NCBI GenBank assembly: GCA_001692895.1 | Contig: KV748190.1 | Coordinates: forward strand, 2,257,645 to 2,321,644 | Origin: Cenococcum geophilum 1.58 | Taxonomy: Eukaryota; Ascomycota; Dothideomycetes; Gloniales; Gloniaceae | Length of the DNA: 64,000 nt | Direction: 5' to 3' | Shown here: positions 1-13,000 of the stretch, piece by piece | Position numbering within the stretch: position 1 is the stretch's first letter | How the letters are laid out: the number at the start of each line of letters is the position of its first letter | Program-made: the position numbers and the translations under genes | The notes under the pieces: model-generated | Told to the model about the DNA's origin: nothing | The model's input: the letters and a program-made list of their open reading frames with translations, nothing else | Database searches by the model: none

Positions 1-187
1 TAGAGTGTAATTTGGCGAGGGTATAATTCTTAGTAAGGGTTGCAATTTTAGTAGGGATTTTTTATAGAAGAATAATCTGTGTCTAGGTGCGCTGCCTCTT
101 TAAGTTTAGCGGGGCCCCGATACCCGTTTTATAGGTATTAATCCCTTACTTAGTTAACCGCTGCTTTTAACGTTTATAAAATGCTTT
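1..187. other. AT-rich flank, no gene seen
   Basis: This RIP-like AT-rich DNA precedes the first LTR element. I see no reading frame or motif in it. Its last five bases before the LTR belong to the target duplication described for the Copia element. Confidence 0.4.
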
Positions 188-192
188 ATTAC

Positions 193-460
193 TATATAAT
201 TACAGCACCTATTGTACCAAACGCGTGCTTACGCGTTCGGTACACCAGGTACGTGTTTATGCGTTTAGTGCACCAACCACTCGCTTACGCGTCTGGTGCA
301 CTTATAAAGCACTAATTAATTAGGGGGGAGGTGCATTAGTATATAGACCACGTAGTCTGCTTTATACAATCAACAGTTACTATCTAAACAAGTATACAAT
401 ACTACATGTATTTCGTGCCCGTGGATACAACTTACTCGTGTTATTAAGTTAGTATAAATA
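193..460 (+). repeat. 5' LTR of Copia element
   Basis: This 268-bp LTR carries three successive imperfect hairpins built on a CGCTTACGCGT-like core with GGTGCAC/GTGCACC arms (about 208-305). The initial TG is TA and the final CA is TA here, both RIP-type changes relative to the 3' LTR. Confidence 0.9.
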
Positions 461-949
461 CTGATTAGTAAGCGCGCACAGATCAGCAATCACTTAATAC
501 CTCCCCCTAAGCGATACATACGACAGCGACCACCCGTTTAGACTCCTAGTACGACCTACTAAAAGGTCGGAAGTCGGGGATTACGGACTTATCTCCAACT
601 CTATATACTTATTTAAGTCTTAGTACGGTTTACTAGAAGTTATAGACGCGAATATAGACCTATACGGAACCCCTACCCTTAACCTCTTTAAACCTTAAAC
701 CCCTATTTCTACTACACCCTCTTTTAACACCTCTAATGTCTTTTCAGACCCCTTACGGAGACCCCCTACCCTTCTATAAACCGTTATAGACCTGTTAATT
801 ACCTTTACGGACCGTTATGGAGACCTCTTACCCTTCTATAAACTACTACGGACCTACTAACCGCCTTTATAGACCCTATAAGACCTCTACTACCCGCCAC
901 GTATTATATAGTATAGCAGATATTAGCAAGCAAGTTAGCGAAGGTCAAA

Positions 950-3900
950 AGAAGTGGAGATAAGGCGTTGACGTTACGTCTATAAACGACGTTAACAACT
1001 ATATTAGCTTTAAAATCCTTAAATATAGACACTTTAAGCTTATAAATAACGACCTATGGGAGCAATATAAGGAAGACTTTGCGGACTTTACGGAAGCTAT
1101 TTTTAAGGCTTGCAACCCTACTGCTATCTATAACCTACGAACCCTTTTACGTCACTAAGGTGTATAGGTTAAAAGGGATAAACGAGTCACTGTTGCACGG
1201 TCTCTATACGACATACTATATAAAGAGAACTAAACGGAATAGACTAAAGAGTAGATCTTAGATTATATTAAAACCAGCGACCTCTTTACCTCCTTTAAAC
1301 TTAATAGAATCTCTGGCCTTATAGCTAACCTATTTAACTAAATTCGTTCTATAAACCCAAGTGGTATTAGAATTAATCTTACTAGCCAAAGTATACCTAA
1401 TACTTAAGTTACGGACCATAATACCCCCGTAACCCAAATTACGGACTATAATACCCCTATAAACTAAAATACGGACCAAATTACCCCTATTATTTAAGTT
1501 ATAGATCCGTAAGCCATATATCCGTAAGCTATAGATCTATAAGTTATAGATCCGCAACCTACCTAAGTAAAGACCTATGGTAAAGAGCTAGCTAACCTAG
1601 CTAAGCTCTATACCAACAAATCTAAGTATAGCGGTAAAAATAATAACTTTAACTTTAAACTTACTATCTTTACGGACCTCTATCGGAAGGCTAATATTCC
1701 TAAATAGAAATTTAGCTAAGCCTACTCTACTATACTGCGCGGCCTAGCACTTAACCACTACTACACTAACCTTAAGAGCAACCCCCTTAGTGTTCCCTTT
1801 AATAAGCTATGCGAAGCTACGCGTAACTACTTTAAAGAACCGGAATATAAGCGTAATATTCTTACCTAATAGAATACGACTAAGCTATGGACCGTAATTA
1901 ATAAGAACACTAAAAAATTAACTATAAAGTGCCTGTAAATTCTTATTAAAGACCTTCGGCACCTATAGCACGGCCTTAACACTAAGCTTTAAATAGACAA
2001 CTTCCTGTATAATAAACTTATTACAGCCTGCTAGGAAGTAGAGCCCTATAAGTACGCCTACTATAAGCCTGCAGATACCTTAGCTGGCCTTATTAATAAC
2101 CTATACTCCTCTATTGTAACATATAAAGTCTTAAACCCACCAGGCAGCACTTAAGCCTTTATTACGGATATTTAATATCCGCAAATAGACTTAGACGTCT
2201 ACTTTACGGACCGCCGCTACCGCTAATAGCACCTGTACCGACCAAGTCCCACCTATAACCCCTATAGCAACCCCTATATAAAAATATACCCCCGTAGATA
2301 AACCAGCTAGAAGTGCTTTATGTGCGGTAAGAAAGGATATTAGTCTATAAGGTATACCCGGGAAGAACGTAATAAGTCTAAAAAGAGACTTAATAGCCGT
2401 ATTAACCAGTTTATTTTAAAATATAAAGAAAAGGAAGTAGAAGAGCCCCCTAATAAGTTAATAGAAGCCCTTATAATTAACTTTAACTTAAACGCTTAGG
2501 AATAAGAGACCTTAGAAATATTCCTAACTACTTTCGGACCTTTTACGGACAGCCAAGCCTTTAATATTACGACCGTATTAGCCAACCGTTCCTTTATACA
2601 CTTAGTTGCGCCTAAAAACTATTCCGCAAGTACCCCTATTATAGATATTATAGATCACGAGCAGGACCTATTTATATATATCACTATAGAACGCTATACC
2701 CCCAAGGAATTCTACGGTGTTATAATCGATATAGGTGCCTCTAAGAAGTCTACCGTAGGCTATAGATAATACCTTATATATAGGACCACTACAAATAATA
2801 ATACGGACATTAATATTACGCAAACTAGGGCCGTAAACGTCTAATTCGGCATCGGCTTAACCGCATTAATTAGATTAGTTAAAGTTAAGACTCTAATTAG
2901 CCTAGTTAACTTCCACGTAGTAAAAGCGGATACCCCCTTTCTACTCTGTCTTACAGACATAGATAGGTTATAGGTATACTACAATAATATTACGGACACC
3001 TTAATTGGCCCTATAACTGCCCTAGGAAGTAAGCATATTACCCTACTAATTACACAACGATTTAGACACCCATTCCTTATATAGGGAGAGACTTTACGGA
3101 CCTATATTTAGGAATCTTTTAACTATAACCCGTGCTACCTTACTAGTACTAAGATCTACCGCCTATACCACTGTTTTGGCTACCTATTAGCCGAAAAGCT
3201 GTATAGAGTCCTTAAACGCTTTAGATATAACGACGTTAATAGAAAGGCAATTAACTACCTAACTAAATACTACTCCTTCTACTAGAAATACGGACGTTCC
3301 CTAGGCCGATTTAAGTTCACCCTTTATAAGGACCTTAACTTTAACTACTTAGTGTATGTGGATATTATGTATATTAACGGCAGTCTAGTATTATATATAA
3401 TCGATAAGGTAACCCACTATTAAGCCGCCCGTTAGTTGCAAAATATATCCATAAAATATACTTAGGATATTTTACAAACCTACTAGATCGACACATACGT
3501 CGGACCTCCGCAGTATATTACCTACGACACCGGTAGGAACTTTATTAGCAAGGAATTCCAGCAGTATACTACGGCCATGGCTATATTAATAAAAGCTGTT
3601 CTAGTTAAGGCGCACTAGTCCGTTAGGCTTATTAAGCGAGCTTACCTAGCCTTACGGAGAGCTTACTAGATTATTATAGACGAGTGTAAGGACATCTAAA
3701 AGGAACTGGCTTTATAGATGGCCGTAAAAGCTGTTAACGACACCGCTGGCCCTAACGGACTAGTACCTACCCTCTTAGTTTACGGAGCTTACCTAAGGAT
3801 AAGCAACCTAGGCCCTCTTGCCCTATTTATTACGGAATAAGTAGCTATAATACGGAAGGCAATAACTAAAATAGTTAAGCTATAGGCCAAGCAAGCTATT

Positions 3901-5870
3901 AATAACGCCCTATACTACCGTAACGGACCTAACACAACCCTAGTACACGACCTCCCGCTTAACTCTAAAGTCCTTATATGGCGTAAAAGCGGCAGTTGGA
4001 ATGGACCTTATTATCTACTAGCCGTAGAAAATGAGATATGCTGTGTATAGCTTCCTAGTGGGCTAACTAGCTTTAGAAGCACGTCCGTAAAACCCTACTT
4101 TCGGCCTAAAAACACCTATAATGTTAAACCAGACGAACTGGAAGCACCCTTACCTACCCTAGAAGTCCCCTAGAAACCCACTGAACCTACTAAACCTACT
4201 ATAAAGCGTGGTCGAGGACGCCCCTAAAAGCACCCTATAACTAAGAACACTATAACAGAAAATTACCTAACCTTCACAGGAATATCCGCAAGGCAATCTC
4301 TGCCTACGGATATATTAGTTCTAGTATAGAAAACCCCGTTTACGGACTTACGACGTAAAGAGATTAACGGACTACTTAAAAAGGGTGTCTTTGCAGTTAT
4401 AATAGAGAAAAACGTCCCGTAAGGCGTCCGTATATTTAACTTATACTTCATTAATAAGATTAAGCACCCTAGTACTAATAAAGCCTTTAAGAAATTAAGG
4501 CTTATTATACAAGCTTATAACGACAAGGAAAAGGACTTAGTCCTTATATAATTACCTACAATTTAACAAGTCAGCCAATAAATTATACTTATACTTGCGC
4601 TGGGACTATAGCAAACTAAACCTATAGCCCTATACTTACGGGATATCTCGCAAGCCTACGTACAGTCTAACACCTACCTAAGTAGGGACATCTTTATACG
4701 ACTACCCCGTGAGCTTAACTTATAACTAGGAACAATTTTACGGGTTATAAAACCTCTTTACGGAGTACTAAAAGCTAGGAACTACTGGTTTAAGACGTAC
4801 CACCAGTATTACGTTAGTAAGCTTAAAATGGAACAGTCGACCTATAACCCCTACCTCCTATACAGCCCACCAAATGGCCTTAGTATTATTAGACTTCAAA
4901 TAGACGATACCCTATTCCTAGCAGACCAGACCTTTACGGACGCTAAAGAAACTAAACTATAAAAGGCTAAGTTCTTAGTAAAGCCGTAAGAGTAGTTAAC
5001 TAAGTAAAATCCGATTAAGTTTAATGGAGGCCTAATTATATAAAAGGGCAACCTAATTAAGCTAACTTAAAAACGCCAAGCTTAAAACCTAAAGCTTATT
5101 ATAGCAAAGCCTACGGACCTTACTAGTTCCCGTAAAGAGACCTATAAGACTATAAATATAAAGGACTAATACGCTGTATAGCGTGTAAGAGGCGCCTATA
5201 TTGCCACAGTCTACTAACCCGAATCTGCCTATAACTTGTCCTTTATAGCCCAGGCAGTAAATCCGTAAGAAGAAAATGTTAAGCAGCTTAATAAGTGCAT
5301 TTAGTGGTAAATTAACAATGTAGTAAGGGGACTTACTTTTATACCACTAGACCTAAATTCCCTTAGCCTACTAGCATTTATAGATGCCTCCTTTGCCAAT
5401 AATAAAGACCTATTATTACAAATTGGCTTTGTAATTGTACTTACGGACCGCAATTAGGACGTAAATATACTATACTAGTCTTTAATTAAGTGCAAATGAG
5501 TAACCTGTAGTATACTAGCTTCTAAACTATATATACTAGCTTATGGATTTAATATAGTAGCTACAATTAAATTAACGGTCTAGAAGATTCTATAACTAGA
5601 GCAGTTACCCCTAGTTTTATACACTAATTTAAAGTCCCTTTACAACTGCCTAGTTAAACTAGGTACGACATAAGAGAAGAGGCTTATAGTCGACCTAATG
5701 TGCTTACGTTAGGCCTATAAACGACATAAGATTATAGAGGTTAAATGGATTAGTAGCGGAGACAACCCAGCGGATGCTATAACTAAGGTAAAGCCGTATT
5801 AAGCCCTTAAAACCCTAATTAACACGAATAAGCTTAACCTAAAAGTTATAGAATGGGTAGAACGGGACTA
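950..5870 (+). pseudogene. Copia gag-pol polyprotein, stop-riddled
   Basis: Read through stops, several Copia landmarks appear in order. A zinc knuckle starting CFMCGKKGY lies at 2311-2358 (its His is RIP-changed). The protease active site reads DIGASKKS at 2728-2751. The integrase zinc region contains LYHCFGYL at about 3165-3190, and the integrase core has VDIMYING at about 3355-3380. A reverse transcriptase motif LQIDDTLFLAD is at 4890-4925. RNase H has AFIDASFANN near 5366-5395 and the terminal DNPADAITK at 5761-5787. TAG/TAA replaces Trp and Gln codons throughout, so no protein is made. This would be cytoplasmic VLP polyprotein in an active copy. The start is approximate because the gag N-terminus is poorly conserved. 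Confidence 0.85.
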
Positions 5871-6018
5871 ACGGAGCACCTACGGTATGTCTACGGCCCG
5901 TTGGAAGGCCGTACGGCTCGTTATACGGTATAGGTGGAAAATGGTAGAAAGCTACGGTGGAACTTAGTGGACTTATATAACCTGCCGAATTTTATAGGGT
6001 GGTTAAATTAACTAATCA

Positions 6019-6047
6019 CGATTTTCCATCCCCAGGATGGAAAATCG
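6019..6047. other. Perfect 13-bp hairpin in Copia 3' untranslated region
   Basis: The arms CGATTTTCCATCC and GGATGGAAAATCG enclose a 3-base loop, between the RNase H end and the 3' LTR. A near copy occupies the same relative place in the smaller Copia element at about 58533-58562. It could be an RNA structure for termination or packaging, but that is inference. Confidence 0.7.
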
Positions 6048-6294
6048 CTATTAGTTCGCTTAGCACTAGCGCCTTAGCGGCCCTTAAAATCTAACTTACT
6101 ACCCGTCGAAAGGCCGTACGGTTTATTTTACGGACCGTAAGCAGAACTTACGGCTAGCTTAGGGCACCGTTTAGAAGGCAGCCTAGACGGCACCTTAGGG
6201 AGATTTCCTATGTATTTTCCTTTGTGTTCTATAGTTTTATTAAAGCAATTACAGAGGCTGTACACAGGTGGTTTCATTTTTTAAGTACTGCTAG

Positions 6295-6562
6295 TGTATA
6301 ATTACAGCACCTGTTATACTAAACGCGTGCTTACGCGTTCGGTACACTAGGTACACGTTTACGCGTTCAGTATACCAACCACTCGCTTACGCGTCTAGTG
6401 CACTTATAAAGCACTGACTAATTAGGGGGGAGGTGCATCAGTATATAGACCACGTAGTCTGCTTTATATAATCGACAGTCACCATCCAAACAAGCATACA
6501 ATACTACATGTATTTCGTGCCCGTGGATACAACTCACTCGTGCTATTAAGTTAGTATAAACA
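6295..6562 (+). repeat. 3' LTR of Copia element
   Basis: This 268-bp LTR starts TGTATAATTA and ends AGTATAAACA. It is less RIP-altered than the 5' LTR and is followed by the target duplication ATTAC. Confidence 0.9.
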
Positions 6563-6567
6563 ATTAC

Positions 6568-7434
6568 CTTTACTGCCCTCTCTACTAGCTCTTTCTCTCT
6601 TAAATTCCACTTCTGCCTTTATAATACCCCTGCTATAAGGCCTTACCCTAGGTGCCCTGCGCCCACTCCTTAATACCAACCTTTTAATTACGACTAATAC
6701 TAAAATATGTACCCTCTTAGTTGACTTTTAAATATTTAACTGTTATTTACCAGACTATCTCCTTCTCTTATAACTAGGGTAGTGTCTACTATTACATTTT
6801 AATTTAGTAGCCTAGTGTTAACCGATAAAATATATCCTATTTAGCTTCGCCAGAAGGACCGGTCTTTTACGGCATTTACGCATTTATACTCCTATAGACT
6901 TGCTAATAAATAAATAATTTAAACCATTAATCTTTGGTTTGGTTAATTAGATATTTTAAAGCTTTAAACTTGTTTATTTCGTTTAGTTAATTAAACTAGC
7001 AAATGGTTTAGATAGATTTAACTATTTAGGTATATTTATATACATTTTTACACGACGGTAGAAGGATTTAGAAGCTCTACACTATAATTTGGTAAGAGGC
7101 ATTTGGTGTTATATTACTTGCGCCAAGCTTAAAAGTTAAAAGGGAATATAATTAATTACCCCTAGTGTTAACAACAGTAAGGTCTAATTCTATTAATTTA
7201 AAGCGGCAAATTTGTTAATATTAGTTACTATAATAGCATCTAAACGTTATATAAGAATAGCTTACTATAGTATAGATTAAACCTTATTGTCGCTCTGGCG
7301 GTTCCTAAAGAAGGTTATATAATTCTAACTTTAATGTAGAGTTTTCCTAAGCAAAAGATGCCTAAAAAATCGATCGCCTGCTATAATGGCAGTAATATCG
7401 ATGCGGCTATATAGCTAATCTTACAATTTGCAAG
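6568..7434. other. AT-rich decayed DNA, no gene recognised
   Basis: Both strands were scanned for motifs and none was found. Base use and stop density match the RIPped surroundings. Confidence 0.4.
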
Positions 7435-7780
7435 CCACCGGCCCGTCTGCCTATTTATAGTAAGTCTATTTACCTTGCTAATAGCATTAATATAAGTTCT
7501 ACTACCGACTGGCAAGCTAAGGTAACGTCGTCCCTCTTATATCTTCCTATTACTTTTTTTAACCCGCGCCGTAATAACTGGTATAAAGATTAGATAGAGG
7601 AAATTTCTAATCCATAGTTCCGCGAGCATATTAAGTAGAAGCTTGATTATTTAGACCGCGCTAACGTTATCGCAATGTTCTTTAATAAGAATAGTATATC
7701 GCTAATTAGCCTTCTTAAGCTTGGTCTATATGCTCTTAGTCGCAAAATAGTTATTTACTACCCTAAAGGCTACTAGAGAT
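7435..7780 (+). pseudogene. Nucleoside 2-deoxyribosyltransferase-like gene, RIP-killed
   Basis: In the frame containing 7531-7777 the translation shows PITFFNPRRNNW, then EEISNP, REHI, LDYLDRANVIAMFF, SLLKLGLYALSRKIVIYYP and GY. This is the fold signature of fungal nucleoside 2-deoxyribosyltransferase domain proteins, small cytosolic proteins of about 150 residues that use N-glycosidic bond chemistry on nucleosides or related ligands. In-frame stops at the D*IEE, NP*F, IK*K and GY*R positions fit Trp, Arg or Gln codons changed by RIP. The upstream part (7435-7530) reads LANSINISSTTDWQAKVTSSL, consistent with the family N-terminus. It is not a transposon gene, so RIP here implies duplication or RIP spreading. 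The family call is fairly confident; the substrate is unknown. Confidence 0.72.
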
Positions 7781-7784
7781 CTGT

Positions 7785-7960
7785 GACGGGCTTATATAAA
7801 TGCTTTTAAACTAAAGCTTGTGGATTGCTACTATATAAGAATACTAAGCTAAGGAGAGGAAGAGGAAAGGAGGCCCTAAGGGGTAATATATACGGTATAG
7901 GCGAACTCCGAAAATTACGCCAAGCTAACTATAGGGGCGGTGCCCTAGCACCGTTATAAG
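7785..7960 (+). repeat. Dispersed repeat family X, copy 1
   Basis: This copy contains the shared core ATACTAAGCTAAGGAGAGG near 7846 and ends with GCCCTAGCACCGTTATA near 7960. Related copies lie at 54287-54545, 58400-58636 and, inverted and tandem, 47915-48100. The terminal motif alone recurs at about 38204. It sits directly after the dead deoxyribosyltransferase gene. Confidence 0.6.
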
Positions 7961-8219
7961 ATTATTAGAGAGACTAGAAAGATATTAGAGATCTAACTAA
8001 ACATACTACTGGAAATATCCTTAGTTTTATAATAATTAGGATAGCAATAATAAGATAGATTAGATTTATTTATTAGCTTAATAGAGTAAAAGAGTATAAA
8101 CTTATCCTATTACTAAAGTAGCGGAAATTTATTATAGGCTTTTTAGATAAGTATTAGATTAAACTATATAGTGCCTATAAGCTTATAGTATTAGTAGCCG
8201 ATATATATAACTACACTAA
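7961..8219. other. Decayed DNA flanking a LINE insertion
   Basis: No gene is recognised. Its last 16 bases (8204-8219) are the left target duplication of the LINE. Confidence 0.5.
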
Positions 8220-8739
8220 AATAGCGTAACTATATATACCATCTAAAACTAGGGAAAAAGGAGCTCTTACTGCACCTGGCCCAAAAAGACCAAAACCAAT
8301 TAAAAGAACCCTAAAAAACACCTAGAGAATCCCCCTAAGATGTATATATCGCAGGGGAGGTACACATTAAATAACGGTGGCTTGCACTCGCGTGTAACCG
8401 CTAGAACTACGCCTAGCAATAGCCCTCTATAACAAAGATAGGTGAATACTACACCATAAAGCGGAAATACCTTTATTAAGAAGGCATCTAACAAAATATA
8501 AAGCCTATTGGACGCGTCTAGTATCTAAAATTATAGGGGAGTAACCGTTAGCTATAACGAACTAATATAGTTAGTAGAATGGCTCCGCTAGTCTAGCGAA
8601 CCTTAGGCGCCCCTTTAGTAAACCCTTAATTAAATCCTCTAACGGCTAAGTAAAATTAAAAATAAGTATAACCCCCCCTTACCGGCGAACCGCACCTAGG
8701 CCGCTATAGCTATGCTTTTACAGCATAGGGAACCTACCC

Positions 8740-10080
8740 CCCTTAAGTTAATAACTGGGTATATAATTATAATACGACTAAATATAGAATAAGTAGAGGG
8801 GCTTAGGGGACAATTAGAAATAGAAGTCCTTATAAAGATATATAAAGAGGTTTATAACGCTATTATAGTCTAATACCTTAAGAGTGGAGATATTAAAGTC
8901 ACTCTAAAGGACTAATAGGTAAAGAAATAAGCTATAAGGGTAGGGGATAGGCTAGGAGAACGTATTGGCATAAAAGTACTCCGCGAGGATTACCTAGTTA
9001 AAGTCCCAGCGGTTTCTATAAGCCTTAGGGTAGAAAAGGGACGCTAGGCGGATAATATAGTAATTATATAGGAGATAGTAAGATAAACGGAACACCTTAT
9101 ACTAGGACTTAAAATCACCTAAATCTAATGGCTTTAATAGGAAAATGCAAATTAAGTATATAATAAGAATAATAAAAGAATATAAGGGTCGCCGGAGACT
9201 TACTAGGGAGACACCGGACGAACGTATAGCTCCCTTATTATTAGCATATATATACTAGGAATGCAAAAACTCCTTATCCAAAAAGAAATAATTATAAATG
9301 GCCTTATATATAATATAAGGCTTTATAACTACAGACTACACCTAAAATAATGCTATTGCTGTATATAATAGGGACACACCTAATCTATATACGCAGCATA
9401 GGTGTGCTACAGCCACTGTATAGGCCCCTACGATATAAAATATTGCTTAAATTAAGACTAAATAAAATGCGTAAACTGCTACTAAAGTATATATAAGGCG
9501 TGAGAGAGAGAAGACTATATTAAATACAGGAGATAGAAGGCAAGGGCTTAATAGCTGCGGGAATAACTATATGCTAGGTTATATAAATGGAAATAATAGG
9601 TAATAAGCTAGGGGGACGCAGGCGCCTTTCTAGCGTTTTCTACCTTTAATACTAAAGGGCTAGGCTAGCTATCCTAAGCCTTAACGAGCCAGAAGCGACG
9701 CTATACGATATTACTAGATTAATTAGGGATATAAGGGTTATAGGGGATATAAGGGAGAGAACGCCCTATAGGAAGACCCCTATAGACAGCAACAGTAGGC
9801 TTAAAACCAAAACAATTAAGAATTAGACTTAATGCGGCAAATATAACATTCGTAGCTAACCTATAAAGGGTATATAGCTAACTAGTAAGAATAGGGGAAG
9901 AACTGGTAATAATAATAGATTTAAATATAGAAGCGCTAATAGGAATATAAAATACGGGAATAAAAAGCTCTATATAAAATAAGTAGTAACTAAAGTATAG
10001 ACATAAGAGATAAAAGCTCTAAATATCCTAGAGAAAGTAGAAATAGAAGAAGTGAGGAATAAAGAAGAGTTAAAGGACCC
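8740..10080 (+). pseudogene. LINE ORF1 (gag-like) with CCHC zinc knuckles, dead
   Basis: Around 9345-9500 the translation shows a run of zinc-knuckle remnants, including CYCC, YSHCIGPYDIKYC and IKCVNC, in which several Cys or His positions are RIP-changed to Tyr. This is the nucleic-acid-binding gag of Tad1-like LINEs. Stops interrupt all frames. Ends are approximate. Confidence 0.7.
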
Positions 10081-10089
10081 TTACTGGGG

Positions 10090-13000
10090 GTCCGCTACCT
10101 ATCTATTATATAATATAACTGCGGTAATATAAACCACCACCTTATAAGGCCCCTACTAGATAGTCTAGACCTAGAGAAATACTATATCCTTACTATATAA
10201 AAACCGTATTATAATACCTTTATATAATTAATATACTACTTCTAAGGATTCTAGCTCCTATATAAACCAAAAGTAGCTATACGCGTGTGCTTTATAATTA
10301 GTAAGGCTATTAGCCTATCCTTATAGTTATAGCAGGCAGTTAACCTAAATACTATAGTTATAATAATCTAAATATATAGGGGACTGGTATAAATTATTAA
10401 TATATATAACCCTAAGGTTAAAGGGGTCCCATAAATAGAGAATATTATATTAGTAATAAGCTTACTAAAAACCGAAGGTATAAAGTCTATTTTACTAGGA
10501 GATATAAACCTCTACTACCCGCGGTAGGGGGGTATCTATATTACTATAGATTAACAGTTAGAGTGCCTACTAAGAGCTATAGATATCTAGGGCCTTAAGC
10601 TAGCCACCCCCTTAGGAGCAATTATATGGTAATAAGGCACCGCTAGAAGTATAATTAACCTTATATTTATAGATAAAGGCCTATACTAAAGACTTAAAAG
10701 GTGTAACCCTAAAGAAGAATAAACACTTACCTTAGACTATATCCCTATTTAGATATAGCTAGACCTAGATACTAAAGCGTAACTAAATAAAAAAAGATAT
10801 ATAATAAGGAAGCTTAAGATAAACAGTTTCCTTAATATAGTTAAACAATAACTCTAAGACCTAGAAGAAATCCACCTAATACTAAATAAGCGAGGCTTAT
10901 TAGCTACCCCTAAGGAAATTAACCGAAGACTAGAAAGGATCTAGGTAGCAATTAAAAATAGGCTAGAAGAGTACTACCCGATCTTAAAACCGGGCCCCTA
11001 CGCGCGATATATATAGTCTATATAATGCGTAGTTCTGGTTACTAGCTAATAATAAGTAAGAAGGAAATATATAAGTAGCTATAACCCTAAAGACAAGAGA
11101 TAATATAAAGACATAAGAAACTAGCTAAAGAATACCCTAAAAAAAGAAGTAAGGAATAACTGGAGACGGTTTATAAACGAGTATACTTTTAACCTAAGCC
11201 TCCCCTATAATAAGGGCCTTTAGGNTATAGCAAAATAGGTAAAGAAAAAGGTAGGGCGCCTAGTAGAAGACCTATACCTACCACCCCTATAAAGAGTAGG
11301 AGAATTATAGGCCATAAATAACAATAATAAGAAGGTAAAGATTCTTATAGAAAGGTTCTTCCCCTAACTAGCTCTAGTAGACCTTAGTAATATTATAGGT
11401 AAAATACTAGTAACTTACCTGCGGGTTAACAGCGATATAATAATAGAGGAAATGGCTAGGACTATTAGCCGCCTTTTAAATAATATAGTATTAGGACTAG
11501 ATAGAATTCTAAATAAGGCCCTAAAAACCTATAGGCCACTTATAGCACCTTAGCTTATAGATGTAGCTAGAGCATACTTTGCTATAGGCTACTACCCGTA
11601 ACTCGGAAGGTCTATAATAACAGTTGTTCTATAAAAAAAAGGTAAAGCAGATTACTTAATCCCAGAAAACTACCGCCCTATTACCTTAGAAAACACCCTT
11701 AGTAAGATCTTAGAAAGGGTAATAGCGGAGTATATAGCAGATACGGTAGAGGAATACGCCTTACTACTATAAAGCTAAATAGGGGCAAGAAAGAACCGCT
11801 TAATACTATTAGCACTTACGCTACTTACTACTACTATTAAATCTGCATGGGCGATGCGAAAGGACTTTATAGTATTAATACTTAGCCTAGATATTAGTGG
11901 TGCCTATAATAATATACCCTATAAGCGTCTCCTATATATTTTTAGGGTAAAGAGCTTCCTAGAATAGATTATATAATTTGTCTAAGGGTTTATAGGCTAG
12001 AAAGAAACATTATTAGTCTTTAGTAGATATTAGAGCCCCCCTATTATAGTTATAACAGGAATACTATAAAGATTACCCCTCTCGCCTATACTCTTCCTTT
12101 TCTTTATAAGTAACCTACTTAACTCCTTTAAGGAAGGGGCGACCTAGAAAATAGGCTTTATTAATAATATAAACCTAATTATATACGGGCTAATAGCCGT
12201 AAAGAATTGCAGAACACTAGAGAAAGCCTATAACACTTATATAGAATAGGCAAAATATTATAGAGTCTAATTCTTATTAGAGAAATACCAGCTAATCTAT
12301 TTTATAAGAAAACGTAATTAATCTGCAGATCTCTAGCATATAATTCGCATCTAAGGCTTTAGGGGTTAACTAGTTTAGGGCCTAAGGGTATTAGGAGTAT
12401 AGGTAGATAGTAAGCTCTAGTAGAGCGTATATGCGGCATAAGCGGCCTATAAAGGCTAAGTATAGTTTATCGCTTTATCTAGGATTGTTAATTCTATATA
12501 GGGTCTATACTTCTAGAGGTTACGCCTACTATATATAGCAGTTGTCCGGCTAACTATAACATATAGATCCAGTATTTGGGCCATTAGAGAAACTAAAAAG
12601 GGCCCCCTTAAATTACTCCTTAAACTACTTTAAAAGGTCTAGACAGCCTATCTTTAAAGTATTATAGGCGGGTATAAGCAAACGGCCACAGTACTACTTA
12701 AGAAGGAATCTAATATTCCCCCCCTATAGTTATATATTAAAGCCGCTGTAATATAAAGAACGTAAAATAAATGTAACTCTAATATTATAAAGTATATTAA
12801 GACACGCCTAAGTAAACTATAGAGGGATTTTAAGGTGCCCTATAGGAGAACAAACCAATAACCCTAAAGTAGGGAAGAGATATTAGAGAAACAGGTAAAA
12901 AAAGCAGAAGAAAAATAGTGCCGCTTTAGGGCCTAGGCCTATATAGAGGAGGAAGGGAGACGCGTAAAATATTAGCAAAGATAATAGCAAGATAGAAAAA

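Larger units (their letters stand above)
193..6562 (+). mobile_element. Full-length Ty1/Copia LTR retrotransposon, RIP-inactivated
   Basis: The element is 6,370 bp with two 268-bp LTRs (193-460 and 6295-6562). The 3' LTR keeps TG...CA ends; in the 5' copy both are RIP-changed to TA. The 5-bp target duplication ATTAC lies at 188-192 and 6563-6567, which proves the boundaries. Internal order is gag with zinc knuckle, protease, integrase, reverse transcriptase and RNase H, the Copia order. The LTRs differ at roughly two dozen sites, and every difference I found is a transition, as expected of RIP. Coding capacity is destroyed by many TAG/TAA codons, so the copy is not autonomous. Confidence 0.93.
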
